Assembly: GCF_026898155.1 (NCBI RefSeq)
Contig: NZ_CP114029.1
Location: forward strand, 5,513,575 to 5,577,574
Source of the DNA: Jiella pelagia
GTDB lineage: Bacteria > Pseudomonadota > Alphaproteobacteria > Rhizobiales > Rhizobiaceae
Reading direction: 5' to 3'
Length of the DNA stretch: 64,000 nucleotides
Part shown: positions 53,516 to 63,927 of the stretch, in pieces
How the letters are laid out: each line of letters starts with the position of its first letter
Position numbering within the stretch: the first letter of the stretch is position 1
The notes under the pieces: generated by a model
The model's database searches: none
What the model was told of the DNA's origin: nothing
Seen by the model: the letters and a program-made list of their open reading frames with translations, nothing else
Translations under genes and position numbers: made by a program

Positions 53516-54926
53516 ATGACGAGCGCCAACGAGATTCTGAAGCAGATCAAGGACAACGACGTGAAGTTCGTCGACCTGCGCTTCACCGATCCGAAAGGCA
53601 AGATGCAGCACGTGACGATGGACGTGTCCATCGTCGACGAGGACATGTTCTCCGAGGGCTCGATGTTCGACGGTTCGTCGATCCAGGGCTGGAAGGCGAT
53701 CAACGAGTCCGACATGGTGCTGATGCCGGATCCGGAGACGGCCTACATGGACCCGTTCTTCGCCCAGTCGACCATGGCGATCACCTGCGACATCCTCGAT
53801 CCGATCTCCGGCGAGGCCTATAACCGCGATCCGCGATCCACCGCCCGCAAGGCCGAGGCTTATCTTTCCCAGTCCGGCATCGGCGACACCTGCTATTTCG
53901 GCCCCGAGGCCGAGTTCTTCGTCTTCGACGACGTTCGCTACAAGGCCGATCCTTACAACACCGGCTTCAAGCTCGATTCAACCGAGCTGCCGTCCAACGA
54001 CGACACCGAATACGAGACCGGCAATCTCGGCCACCGTCCGCGCACGAAGGGCGGCTACTTCCCGGTTCCGCCGATCGATTCGTGCCAGGACATGCGCTCG
54101 GAAATGCTGACGGTGATGGCCGAGATGGGCGTTTCCGTCGAGAAGCATCACCACGAGGTGGCGGCGGCCCAGCACGAGACTCGGCATCAAGTTCGACACG
54201 CTGACACGCAACGCCGACAAGATGCAGATCTACAAGTACGTCATCCACCAGGTGGCGAACGCCTACGGCAAGACGGCGACCTTCATGTCGAAGCCCGTCT
54301 ATGGCGACAACGGCTCGGGCATGCACGTCCACCAGTCGATCTGGAAGGGCGACAAGCCCTCCTTCGCAGGCAACGAATATGCCGGCCTGTCGGAGAGCTG
54401 CCTGTTCTACATCGGCGGCATCATCAAGCACGCCAAGGCGCTGAACGCCTTCACCAACCCGTCGACGAACTCCTACAAGCGTCTGGTCCCGGGCTTCGAG
54501 GCTCCGGTGCTGCTGGCCTATTCGTCGCGCAATAGATCGGCCTCCTGCCGCATCCCCTTCGGCCAGTCGCCGAAGGCCAAGCGCGTCGAGGTCCGCTTCC
54601 CCGATCCGACGGCGAATCCGTACCTTGCCTTCTCGGCCATGCTGATGGCCGGTCTCGACGGCATCAAGAACAAGATCCATCCGGGCCAGGCCATGGACAA
54701 GGATCTCTACGACCTGCCGCCGGAGGAGTTGAAGGAGATCCCGACGGTTTGCCGCTCGCTGCGCGAGGCGATGGAGAGCCTCGATGCCGACCGTGACTTC
54801 CTCAAGGCTGGCGGCGTCTTCGATGACGACCAGATCGACGCCTTCATCGACCTGAAGATGGCCGAGGTGCTGCGCTACGAGATGACGCCCCACCCGATCG
54901 AGTTCGACATGTACTACTCGATCTAG
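53516..54926 (+). CDS. glnA: Type I glutamine synthetase, one apparent frameshift
   Basis: Corrected, the product is exactly 469 residues, the standard GlnA length. It ligates ammonia to glutamate with ATP. FFGPEAEFFVFDD, the metal-binding EVAAAQHE, GDNGSGMHVHQS, FTNPSTNSYKRLVPGFEAP and NRSASCRIP are all present. At 54179 an extra A lies between GAG and CTC; before it the frame gives EVAAAQHE and after it LGIKFDTLTRNADKMQIYKYV. The adenylylation Tyr region near residue 397 (KDLYDLPPEE) is intact. The break is probably a sequence error, since GlnA normally supports growth on ammonia. Confidence 0.95.
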
Positions 54927-54967
54927 GCCCGATCCGGCCCTTACCGGCCGATCAGGTTTCATGAAGA

Positions 54968-54996
54968 AGGGCGCCCGGCGACGGGCGCCCTTTTTT
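54968..54996 (+). terminator. Intrinsic terminator after glnA
   Basis: Ten-base arms AGGGCGCCCG and CGGGCGCCCT around the loop GCGA are followed by a run of six T. It lies 42 bp after the glnA stop. Confidence 0.93.
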
Positions 54997-55218
54997 CGTC
55001 CGTTCGGCAAAGGAATGATCGCCGCGCGCAACGTGACGTCATCACAGGACGAAGCGTGACCCAAGGATGACTATCTCGTGGAAAATGCCGCCACCCGCCC
55101 CGAAACGGAACATCGGGCGAGCCGCCGCCTTGAAGAACATTTCGTGAAAGTGTAGCAATGCCGCCATGATTGCGGCGCAGCACGAGTCCCCTTCGACGAC
55201 ACGAGGATTTTTCGGCCG

Positions 55219-57243
55219 ATGAGCGACGACCTGTTCTCGGGAAACGCCGCTCGCAAGCCAGCGGCGCAAAAGCTATCCTCGCCGGCGAGGAAACCGGCCC
55301 AGGAATTCGTGCCGGGGGCGGACTACACCGCCGCCGACATCGAGGTGCTGGAGGGGCTCGAGCCCGTCCGGCGACGTCCGGGCATGTATATCGGCGGCAC
55401 CGACGAGAAGGCCGTCCACCATCTCTTCGCCGAAGTCATCGACAATGCGATGGACGAGGCGACAGCCGGCCACGCCAATTTCATCGAGGTATCGCTCGAA
55501 GCTGACGGCACCTTGGCGGTGACCGACAACGGCCGCGGCATCCCGGTCGATCCTCATCCGAAATACAAGGACCGCTCGGCGCTCGAAGTCATCATGACGA
55601 CGCTGCATGCCGGCGGCAAGTTCGATTCCAAGGTCTACGAAACCTCCGGCGGCCTGCACGGCGTCGGCGTCTCGGTCGTGAATGCGCTATCGGAGCATCT
55701 CGAGGTCGAGGTCGCGCGCAATCGCAGGCTCTACCGGCAGACCTATTCGCGGGGCCTCGCAACTTCGCCGCTTCAGGAGGTCGGAGACATCCAGAACCGC
55801 CGCGGCACCAAGGTACGGTTCCGGCCGGACCCGGAAATCTTCGGCACCAATTGCCGGTTCCGGCCTGAGCGGCTGATGGCCATGGCGAGGTCCAAGGCCT
55901 ATCTCTTCGGCGGCGTCGAGATCCGCTGGTCCTGCGATCCGTCGCTGATCGCGGCCGATTCGGGCGTGCCGACGCGCGAGACCTTCCATTTCCCCGGCGG
56001 CCTCAAGGACTATCTCGACGTCACGCTCGGCACCGAGCACCGGATCACCTCGCAGATCTTCGCCGGCCGCACGGAGAAGGTCTCCGGCCATGGCGCCGTC
56101 GAGTGGGCCGTTTCCTGGACCGCCGACGATGGCTTCGTGCGCTCCTACTGCAACACCATTCCGACGCCGGAGGGCGGCAGTCACGAGACTGGACTTCGTT
56201 CGGTCTTGCTTCGCGGCATGAAGGCTTTCGCAGAAGTCTCCGGAAATAAACGCGCTTCAATCATCACCGGCGACGACATCATGCAGACGGCTTCGGCCAT
56301 GCTGTCGGTATTCATCCGCGAGCCGGAATTTGTCGGACAGACCAAGGACAGGCTCGCCACCGCCGAAGCGCAGCGCATCGTCGAGCAGTCGATGCGCGAC
56401 AGTTTCGACATCTGGCTCGCCTCCTCGCCGCAGGACGCCGCAAGGCTGATCGACTGGGTGGTCGAGCGCGCCGACGAGCGCCTGCGCCGCCGCCAGGAAA
56501 AAGAGGTCAGCCGCAAGACGGCGACCCGCAAGCTGCGGCTTCCCGGCAAGCTCGCCGATTGCTCCCAGACCGGTGCGGCCGGCGCAGAGATCTTCATCGT
56601 GGAGGGCGACTCGGCCGGCGGCTCGGCCAAGCAGGCGCGCGACCGCAAGCTCCAGGCGATCCTTCCCCTGCGCGGCAAGATCCTCAACGTCGCCAGCGCA
56701 GGCCGCGACAAGGTTACGGCAAACCAACAGCTGGCCGACCTCATCCTCGCCCTCGGCTGCGGCACGCGGGCGAAATACCGGCAGGACGATCTGCGCTACG
56801 AGCGGGTGATCATCATGACCGACGCCGACGTCGACGGCGCGCACATCGCCTCGCTGCTGATCACCTTCTTCTATCGCGAGATGCCCGAACTCATTCGCGG
56901 TGGCCACCTCTTCCTCGCGGTCCCGCCGCTCTACAAGCTGTCGGCGGGCGGCAAGACCTTCTATGCGAGGGACGACCGCCATCGCGAGGAGATCGTGGCG
57001 CGCGAGTTCAAGGGCCGGAAGGTCGAGGTCGGCCGGTTCAAGGGGCTCGGCGAGATGCTGCCCGCGCAGCTGAAGGAAACCACCATGGACGTCCGCAAGC
57101 GCACGCTCTTGCGCGTCGTCGTCGACGAGACGCTGGAGGCGGGCACGTCCGGAGCGGTCGAAGCGCTGATGGGCAACCGGCCGGAATCGCGCTTCCGCTT
57201 CATTCAGGAACGGGCGGCTTTCGTCTCGGATCTCGACATCTGA
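55219..57243 (+). CDS. parE: DNA topoisomerase IV subunit B
   Basis: A 674-residue type II topoisomerase subunit that decatenates chromosomes with ParC. The GHKL ATPase part shows EVIDNAMDEA and GGLHGVGVSVVNALS; the TOPRIM part shows IVEGDSAGGSAKQARDRKLQAILPLRGKILNV and the metal-binding MTDADVDGAHIASLLITFF. The length and the absence of a GyrB-type insertion favour ParE over GyrB. It is a single gene, preceded by a 290-base stretch in which no further gene was seen. Confidence 0.92.
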   Translation: MSDDLFSGNAARKPAAQKLSSPARKPAQEFVPGADYTAADIEVLEGLEPVRRRPGMYIGGTDEKAVHHLFAEVIDNAMDEATAGHANFIEVSLEADGTLAVTDNGRGIPVDPHPKYKDRSALEVIMTTLHAGGKFDSKVYETSGGLHGVGVSVVNALSEHLEVEVARNRRLYRQTYSRGLATSPLQEVGDIQNRRGTKVRFRPDPEIFGTNCRFRPERLMAMARSKAYLFGGVEIRWSCDPSLIAADSGVPTRETFHFPGGLKDYLDVTLGTEHRITSQIFAGRTEKVSGHGAVEWAVSWTADDGFVRSYCNTIPTPEGGSHETGLRSVLLRGMKAFAEVSGNKRASIITGDDIMQTASAMLSVFIREPEFVGQTKDRLATAEAQRIVEQSMRDSFDIWLASSPQDAARLIDWVVERADERLRRRQEKEVSRKTATRKLRLPGKLADCSQTGAAGAEIFIVEGDSAGGSAKQARDRKLQAILPLRGKILNVASAGRDKVTANQQLADLILALGCGTRAKYRQDDLRYERVIIMTDADVDGAHIASLLITFFYREMPELIRGGHLFLAVPPLYKLSAGGKTFYARDDRHREEIVAREFKGRKVEVGRFKGLGEMLPAQLKETTMDVRKRTLLRVVVDETLEAGTSGAVEALMGNRPESRFRFIQERAAFVSDLDI

Positions 57244-57534
57244 CAAGGATCCGTCAGGCTGCCGCACCTGACATCGGTAGGCCGGCCTCGCCTGCAAGGA
57301 CGGTGGGCAAACTCTGCCGTTGATGTCGCGATATGACTTCGCGATCGAGGTCGAGGCCTCGACAATGTCGGTTCCTGGCGTATCTCGTCCGTGGCGCGAC
57401 CTCTCCTGAGGCCTGCCAAATAGTTCCGTTCGCCAAACCTTCCGATCAACGTCGATCGCCAACGTCGCAGCGGTCGGCCCTTGCGCCCGGAAGCACCCCA
57501 CCTGCGACGCCGCGCCGACTGAGAGGTGAATTCG

Positions 57535-58095
57535 ATGCTCCGCCCCAATCGTTCCAAGATCGCCGGCATTGTCGCCGCCTCGGTGCTCCTCGCGAGCCCC
57601 GTCTTCGCCCAGGATGCGGCGACGCCGACCGCGCCTGAGGCGGGCACCATGCCAAACGCCGCGGCCGAGACCGGGGCCCCGGCAGCTGCGAGCAGCGAAG
57701 CGCCAAACCCGTTCACGGCCGCCGTCGAGGCGCTTTCGCCGCTCGTCCAGGACGTCCAGGTCGTCGGCCCTTGGTCGGAGGGCGACGAGCATGGCGTCTG
57801 GCGCACCGTGATGGTCCAGCCTGCAGGCGACGACGCCAGACCACACTTCTTCATCCAGCAGCTCGATGCTTCCGGCCATGATGGCCTGTCGCTACGTTCG
57901 ACCGCGGAAATCACCGAGATCGCCGAACTCGACGGCCAGATCGTCGGCTACCGCGCCGATGATCCGAACGAGGTCGAGCCGAACAGCCTGTCGCTGTTCT
58001 TCGAGGTCGTGCCGAGCGACGGCGAGATCAGCGAGACCTACGAGCTGCATTTCGCCCCCGGCCAGCCCTACATCTTCGGCCCTGCCTCGAACTGA
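57535..58095 (+). CDS. Exported protein of unknown function
   Basis: A 186-residue protein with a signal peptide (MLRPNRSKIAGIVAASVLLASPVFAQ), an Ala/Pro-rich linker (about 27-60) and a compact domain with ARPHFFIQQLDASGHDGL, SLSLFFEVVPSDG and ETYELHFAPGQPYIF. GAGAGG precedes the ATG at 57535, preferred over a GTG at 57526. No family was recognised. The domain looks like a beta-sandwich of periplasmic proteins. Confidence 0.6.
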   Translation: MLRPNRSKIAGIVAASVLLASPVFAQDAATPTAPEAGTMPNAAAETGAPAAASSEAPNPFTAAVEALSPLVQDVQVVGPWSEGDEHGVWRTVMVQPAGDDARPHFFIQQLDASGHDGLSLRSTAEITEIAELDGQIVGYRADDPNEVEPNSLSLFFEVVPSDGEISETYELHFAPGQPYIFGPASN

Positions 58096-58167
58096 GCGAC
58101 GCCGCGCCAACGGCTCGCGTCAACTCGGGCAGCTCAAGGGCGTCGCCTGGGCAAGCCATGCGGCTTT

Positions 58168-58869
58168 TCAGGCCGCAGCGACGCGTGCGGCGAGCGTGGC
58201 GAGTGCCGCGTCGGTGTCCTGCGGTGCTTCGAGCGGGACCATGTGGCCGATCCCGCCCAGCATGACCAGTTCGGCAGCTGGTATCGCCGCCGCCATTTCA
58301 TGCGAGCGTTCGGCCGGTATCACGGCATCGGCGGTTCCGCTCACGACGATCGTCGGTACGCCGATCGTGGCCAGAAGCGGCCGCTGATCCCGTCGGCCGA
58401 TGATCGCCGCCTGCTGCCGCACGAAGACTTCCGTGCCGATTTCGGCGGACATCGAGATGTTCAGCCGGCGAAGCTCCTCCGTCGCGGTACCCGCTGCGAA
58501 GAGTTTCGGTTCGAGAAGCTTTGCGGCCTGCTCGATGCCGCGATCCTGCGCCAGCTGAACAAGCCTGCCCCGAAGCGCGGTCTGTTCGGGCGTATCGGGC
58601 CAAGCCGATGTCGCGATCAGCGCAAGACCAGAGACCCGTTCCGGCGCCAGACGGAGCACTTCCAGGGCGACGTAGCCTCCCATCGAGTGTCCGCAAAGTA
58701 GAAATCGGTCTGACGCCCTCTCGAGCAGCCGCCACGCCATCCCTTCGATCGTATCGTCAAGTCGCGTCTCGGCAACGAGGACGCTGCCGCCCCAAGCCTT
58801 GGTTTGCGAGCGATAGACCTCGGCGGTCGAGAGCAGCCCCGGAACCATCACCATCTGCGAAGTTTTCAT
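58168..58869 (-). CDS. Alpha/beta hydrolase
   Basis: A 233-residue alpha/beta-hydrolase-fold enzyme with the nucleophile elbow GHSMGGYVALEV (Ser in GHSMG), an Asp in VSGTADAVIPAE and the catalytic His in GGIGHMVPLEAPQ, forming a complete triad. The start at 58869 has AAGG upstream; an ATG at 58905 lacks a site. It is similar to small esterases and MhpC/BioH-like enzymes. The substrate is unknown. Confidence 0.87.
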   Translation of the reverse strand: MKTSQMVMVPGLLSTAEVYRSQTKAWGGSVLVAETRLDDTIEGMAWRLLERASDRFLLCGHSMGGYVALEVLRLAPERVSGLALIATSAWPDTPEQTALRGRLVQLAQDRGIEQAAKLLEPKLFAAGTATEELRRLNISMSAEIGTEVFVRQQAAIIGRRDQRPLLATIGVPTIVVSGTADAVIPAERSHEMAAAIPAAELVMLGGIGHMVPLEAPQDTDAALATLAARVAAA

Positions 58870-59016
58870 GAAATCGACCTTCAAATGCCCGTCTGAAACG
58901 CCCATATGGGCTTAAACGGTTGACTCGCGCGACCAGTAGTCCTATCGCCCCTTTGCAGACGGGCTGCCCCAGCGCGCAGCCGCGACGCTATCTCGTTCCT
59001 TAAGAGACTTGCCAGC

Positions 59017-60580
59017 TTGACACTATTCTCTGATCTCGGTCTCAGCGCTAAGGTGCTGGCGGCTGTCGAAGCCTCCGGTTACACGCAACCGACTCCGATC
59101 CAGGAAGAAGCCATCCCGCACGCGCTCGCGCGTCGCGACGTGCTTGGCATCGCCCAGACCGGTACGGGCAAGACGGCATCTTTCGTGCTGCCCATGCTCA
59201 CGCTGCTCGAAAAGGGCCGCGCCCGGGCGCGTATGCCGCGCACGCTGATCATTGAGCCGACGCGCGAACTCGCCGCCCAGGTGGAGGAGTCGTTCGCCCG
59301 CTACGGCAAGGACCAGAAACTCAACGTCGCGCTTTTGATCGGTGGCATGTCCTTCGGCGACCAGGACAAGAAGATCGACCGTGGCGCCGACGTTCTGATC
59401 GCCACCCCCGGCCGACTACTCGACCATTTCGAGCGCGGCAAGCTGCTTCTCACCGGCGTCGAGATCCTCGTCATCGACGAGGCAGACCGGATGCTCGATA
59501 TGGGCTTCATTCCCGACATCGAGCGCATCTGCAAGCAGCTTCCCTTTACCCGTCAGACGCTGTTCTTCTCGGCGACGATGCCGCCGGAGATCACCCGCCT
59601 GACCGAGCAGTTCCTGCAGAACCCGGTTCGTGTCGAGGTCGCCAAGCAGGCCTCCGCGGCGCTCACCGTGACCCAGCGCCTGGTCGCCAGCGGCGGCAAG
59701 GAGTGGGACAAGCGCGACACGCTCCGCCGGGTACTGCGCGAAGAGGACGAGCCTCACCAACGCGATCATCTTCTGCAATCGCAAGCGTGATGTCGCGACG
59801 CTGTTCCGCTCGCTGGAAAAGCACGGCTTCTCGGCCGGCGCGCTGCACGGAGACATGGACCAGCGTGCCCGCACGGCGATGCTGCAGGGCTTCCGCGACA
59901 ACCAGATCCAGCTGCTCGTCGCCTCGGACGTCGCGGCCCGTGGCCTCGACATTCCGAAGGTCAGCCACGTCTTCAACTTCGACGTCCCGATCCACGCCGA
60001 GGACTACGTCCACCGGATCGGCCGCACCGGCCGCGCCGGCCGCTCGGGCAAGGCGTTCACCCTGGTGGCGAAGTCCGACCGGAAATATCTTGATTCAATC
60101 GAGAAGATGCTCGGCTCGTCGATCGAGTGGCATGGCCCCACAGTGGCCGATCTGCCCGTCGATGCCGAGGATGACGAGAAGCCGAAGCGGCGCAGCAGCT
60201 CCCGGCGCAGCACCGCCACCACGGCGGCGCCCGAGGGCGAGCGGCCAGAGCGTCAGCGTCGCTCGCGGCGACCGAAGCCTGAGCCGGCGGCCCCGGCCCC
60301 GGCCCCGGAGAACATTGAGGCTGAAGAAGCCGTGATGGAACGGGCAGAGGCTGGCGAACTGGCTGTTCCGGTCGAGGCGATCGCCGAGCTTCCCGTTGCC
60401 AACGACGTATCGGCCCGCCCGTCGACTTACGGTCGCGCCGCCGCGAGCGCAGGTCGCGCCCGACCGAAGCGCGGCGCCGAAAGCAACAGCAACCGGCAGC
60501 GCAGCGACGACGGCGGCGCCCAGCAGGTCGGCTTCGGCGACGACATTCCCGCCTTCATGCTGATTAAGACGGGCACCTGA
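59017..60580 (+). CDS. DEAD-box RNA helicase, one apparent frameshift
   Basis: Corrected, the protein has 520 residues starting with TTG at 59017. The Q motif YTQPTPIQEEAIP, Walker A AQTGTGKT (46-53), PTREL, DEAD (154-157), the SAT motif, then IIFCNRKRDV, LVASDVAARGLDIP and HRIGRTGRAGRSG follow in order. A long Arg/Glu/Ala/Pro-rich tail (from about residue 385) is typical of alphaproteobacterial RhlE-type helicases in ribosome assembly or RNA decay. At 59752 one extra C lies between GAG and CTC, breaking the frame between the two RecA-like domains. It is probably a sequence error. Confidence 0.92.
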
Positions 60581-60727
60581 CGCCGAACGCAGTCGTCCCG
60601 CGACTTCAGGCGCGTCTGCGTCGAGCTTTCCGGCTCGGCGTGAAACCGGTCGATGGACCGGCAGAGGGGCGCAGCGACGTCGATTGGACGGCCTGATACT
60701 GGACGGCCGCGGAATTGCCGCTCGATA

Positions 60728-62134
60728 TCATTCCTGCAGCGGCTCGCGGCTTTCGATCCCCAGCCGGCGGATCTTGTCGTAAAGACCTTTGCGCGAAATT
60801 TGGAGCGCTTCGTAGGTTGGTTTCAGCGCTCCGCCATTTCGCACCAGTTCGGCCTCGATGACGCTTCGCTCATAAGCCGCCAGGCGATCGACCAGGGAGC
60901 CCGCACCGGCGGCGGAAAAGCCGTCTGCTACCGCCGGGCAATCGTCGGCCGAGCCGGTTTGCAGCATGGCGCCCTCCTCCTCGAAGCCCGGCCACATGCC
61001 GAGGACGAAACGGTCGGCATAGTTTCTCAGCTCGCGCACATTCCCCGGCCAGTCGCTTCGCATCAGACGCAGCTCGAGCGCATGGTCGACCGGCGGGATC
61101 TCTCGGCGAAAACGCGCCCGCGCCTCCCGGGCCAAGTGAAAGAACAGCAACGGGACATCCTCGAGCCGCTCGCGCAGGGCCGGGATCGTCAATGTTACGA
61201 CGTTGAGGCGATAATAGAGGTCGAGGCGAAAGCGGCCCCCACGACCGGCCTCGCCGAGGTCGCTCTTCGTTGCGGCAACGAAGCGGACGTCGAGCGGGAT
61301 CGGCCGGTTGGACCCGAGGCGCTCCACGGAGCGGGTCTCGATCGCCCGCAGTAGCTTCGCCTGCAGGTCGAGCGGCATGGACTCAATCTCGTCCAGAAAG
61401 ATCGTGCCGCGGTTGGCATGTTCGAGCTTGCCGATGCGCTGCTTTGTGGCGCCGGTAAAGGCGCCCGGCTCATGGCCGAACAACTCCGACTCGATGATAT
61501 CGGCAGGCAGCGCGGCGCAGTTGATGGCGACGAAATTCCCTTTGGCCCGGCCTCCGCAATCATGCAGCGCCCGCGCCACCACCTCCTTGCCCGTCCCGGT
61601 CTCGCCGAGGACGAGGATGTCGACGTCTGTGTCGGCGAGCGCCTGGATCTGCTGGCGCAGCCGCTGGATGCCAGGCGTTCGGCCGACGAGCCGCCCTGAC
61701 AGTTCATCGCCGCCGTCGAGGGTCGAGCGCAGGATGCGGTTTTCGAGAACGAGCCGGCGCTTTTCCAGTGCCCGCTCGGCGACGGCCATCAGCCGCGAGA
61801 CCGAAAACGGCTTCTCGATGAAGTCGTAGGCGCCAGCGCGCATCGCATCGACGGCCATCTGGACGTCGCCATGGCCGGTGATGAGAATGACCGGCATCGT
61901 CGGGTCGATCGAAAGCGCCGCCCTGAGGAAGGCCAGCCCGTCCATACCGGGCATGCGGATGTCGCTGACGATCACCGCGTAGGATTCCGTCCCGATCCGC
62001 GTCAGTACCTCGTCGGTGGTGCGATGGGACGAGACGGCAAAGCCTCCCAGTTCCAGCCCCTGCTCCAGCGCGTGGCGCAAATCGTCGTCGTCCTCAATGA
62101 GGTGAACGACGGCTCGTTCGAAATCTTCGGCCAA
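60728..62134 (-). CDS. Sigma-54-dependent response regulator (DctD-like)
   Basis: A 468-residue NtrC-family activator. The receiver (1-125) has the phospho-acceptor Asp in VIVSDIRMPGMDG; the AAA+ domain has GETGTGKEVV, the sigma-54 contact loop GAFTGATKQ and LDEIESMPLDLQAKLLRAIE; a Fis-type helix-turn-helix (PTYEALQISRKGLYDKIRRLG) ends the protein. It lies 8 bp after the sensor kinase gene and is its partner, probably controlling a sigma-54 promoter for a dicarboxylate or TRAP transporter just beyond the window. Confidence 0.92.
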   Translation of the reverse strand: MAEDFERAVVHLIEDDDDLRHALEQGLELGGFAVSSHRTTDEVLTRIGTESYAVIVSDIRMPGMDGLAFLRAALSIDPTMPVILITGHGDVQMAVDAMRAGAYDFIEKPFSVSRLMAVAERALEKRRLVLENRILRSTLDGGDELSGRLVGRTPGIQRLRQQIQALADTDVDILVLGETGTGKEVVARALHDCGGRAKGNFVAINCAALPADIIESELFGHEPGAFTGATKQRIGKLEHANRGTIFLDEIESMPLDLQAKLLRAIETRSVERLGSNRPIPLDVRFVAATKSDLGEAGRGGRFRLDLYYRLNVVTLTIPALRERLEDVPLLFFHLAREARARFRREIPPVDHALELRLMRSDWPGNVRELRNYADRFVLGMWPGFEEEGAMLQTGSADDCPAVADGFSAAGAGSLVDRLAAYERSVIEAELVRNGGALKPTYEALQISRKGLYDKIRRLGIESREPLQE

Positions 62135-62142
62135 GATAGCTC

Positions 62143-63927
62143 TTACTCCGCCGCTTGGCGTTCGGCCGCGGCCGAACGCAGTTTGACGGCAAAGACGCAG
62201 CCGCCGTCGCGGGGCTTGCGCAACGTGATGCTGCCGCCAAAGTCCCTGGCGATGCTGTAGGCGATCGAAAGCCCGATGCCGATACCCGATCCCGCTTCCT
62301 TCGTGGTGAAGAACGGTTCGAACACCGCGCCACCAATCTCATCGGGAACGCCTGGCCCGTTGTCCGAGACCAACACAACCACGACGCCGAGACGATCCTG
62401 TGCATCGCGTGCAGCTGCACCTTCGAGCTCCAGCCAGATCCTGGCATCAGGGCGACCGGCCAGCGCGTCGATGGCGTTGTTCGTCAGATTGACGAAGATC
62501 TGGGAGAGCCGCGTGCGGCCGCCCAAAACCTCGATCGCCCGCAGCCGCTCGTCGACGACGAGCGCAACGCCTTCCTTTCGGGCGCGCGGACCGACCAGGA
62601 TCATCGCCTCGTCGAGGACCGCGGCCAACGGCACCGGCGTGATGCTCGTCCCGGGCTTGCGCGCGAAAGACAGGAGCGTGCGAGACAACTCGGCCATCCG
62701 TTCCACCATCGCACCGATGCGTGTCAGATTATCAGCCGCAACGTCGCTGCGACCGCGGGCAAGAAACTCACGGGCATTTTCAGCATAGGTCGTAATCGCA
62801 GCCAGCGGCTGGTTGAACTCGTGGCTGAGAGCCGCAGACATCTGGCCGAGGGCGGCGAGCTTGGCTGCCTGGACTAGATCGGCCTGGGCCTTGCGCAGCC
62901 TGTCCTCGGCTTGTCGGCGCTCGGCAATCTCCGAGGACAGCGACCGGTTGGTGGCATTGAGCGCCCGGGTCCTGTCGCGCACCAGACGTTCGAGCCGCAG
63001 CGCCGCGACCCGCTCGGCCCGCCGAGCAAGAACGGCGCGTTCACGCCGCCACACGACAAGGGCTACGAGAGCGGCCGTGATCAGCGCCGCAAGCGCTGCC
63101 GTCAGCCCCCCGGCGAGACGCGCTTCCATCACCGGCCGCACATCGGCGAGAACATGCAGCCGCCAATCGAGAAGCGGCAAGTCGCGAACAAGGTCGATAT
63201 AGGGAATGGCCGTGACCCCAACCGAAAAGCTCCGCTCGGCATGCCCGTCGTCGGCTATCTCTTCCAGCGGCTTCAGCCGCCACTGCGGCTGATTGGTCAG
63301 GAAGATCGTTCCCGCCGGATCGGTCACGAAGATCGGATTGGTCGACAGCGACCACGTGGCCTCGATTTCGTCGAAGCCGACATAGACGACAACGATGCCG
63401 ATCAGAGACGCGCCATACCGAACCCCGGCCGCGAACGCATAAGCGCGCTCGCCGCTGTCGAGCGAAATGGCAGCGCGGCCGAGACGACCCTGGCGGACAA
63501 TCTCGATCAGCGACGCCCGATCCGGCGACTGATCCACAAAGATCCCACGGCCCGAGGCGAGTACGTCGCCGTCGGGCGTGAGAAAGGCGACGTCCTTGGC
63601 ACCGGACAGGCTCGCGACCTCCCGCGCCTTCAGACGCGCCCGCTCATGCTCGCCCGTCGCGGGCTCCTTGCTGAAAAGCGCCGCGACGTCGTCTTGCCGT
63701 GCGAGCAATGGTGGCAGGAGCCGGTACTTGTCGAGGACGCCCGTCAATGTCTCACGTTGCACGGCGAGCGTCTCAGCCGCTTCGCGGGCGACCGCAGTGC
63801 GCGCAGAATCGGCTTCCATACCTGCAAGCAACCAGATCAGGGCCAGTGACAGACTGCCGATCACCAGGGCAGCAACCAAGCGAACCCGCCGAAACCGCCC
63901 CCGGATGCTGCGTCTGCTCCCCATCAC
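62143..63927 (-). CDS. DctB-like sensor histidine kinase
   Basis: A 594-residue membrane kinase with TM1 at about 16-37, a periplasmic double-PAS-type sensor domain (about 40-275), TM2 at about 277-297, a coiled coil, a HisKA domain with the phospho-acceptor in ALSHEFNQPLAAI and an HATPase with NLTNNAIDAL, VSDNGPGVP, FFTTKEAGSGIGIGLSIA. FTTK and the double-PAS layout are typical of DctB, which senses C4-dicarboxylates; other carboxylates are possible. The window ends 73 bases upstream, so the divergent target gene is not seen. Confidence 0.9.
   Translation of the reverse strand: MMGSRRSIRGRFRRVRLVAALVIGSLSLALIWLLAGMEADSARTAVAREAAETLAVQRETLTGVLDKYRLLPPLLARQDDVAALFSKEPATGEHERARLKAREVASLSGAKDVAFLTPDGDVLASGRGIFVDQSPDRASLIEIVRQGRLGRAAISLDSGERAYAFAAGVRYGASLIGIVVVYVGFDEIEATWSLSTNPIFVTDPAGTIFLTNQPQWRLKPLEEIADDGHAERSFSVGVTAIPYIDLVRDLPLLDWRLHVLADVRPVMEARLAGGLTAALAALITAALVALVVWRRERAVLARRAERVAALRLERLVRDRTRALNATNRSLSSEIAERRQAEDRLRKAQADLVQAAKLAALGQMSAALSHEFNQPLAAITTYAENAREFLARGRSDVAADNLTRIGAMVERMAELSRTLLSFARKPGTSITPVPLAAVLDEAMILVGPRARKEGVALVVDERLRAIEVLGGRTRLSQIFVNLTNNAIDALAGRPDARIWLELEGAAARDAQDRLGVVVVLVSDNGPGVPDEIGGAVFEPFFTTKEAGSGIGIGLSIAYSIARDFGGSITLRKPRDGGCVFAVKLRSAAAERQAAE

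Noticed and set aside
169..59755. Programmed ribosomal frameshifting at GAGNCTC sites
   Set aside because: There is no slippery heptamer or stimulatory structure in common, the genes are functionally unrelated, and such families are not known to need recoding; a shared sequence-level artefact is simpler.
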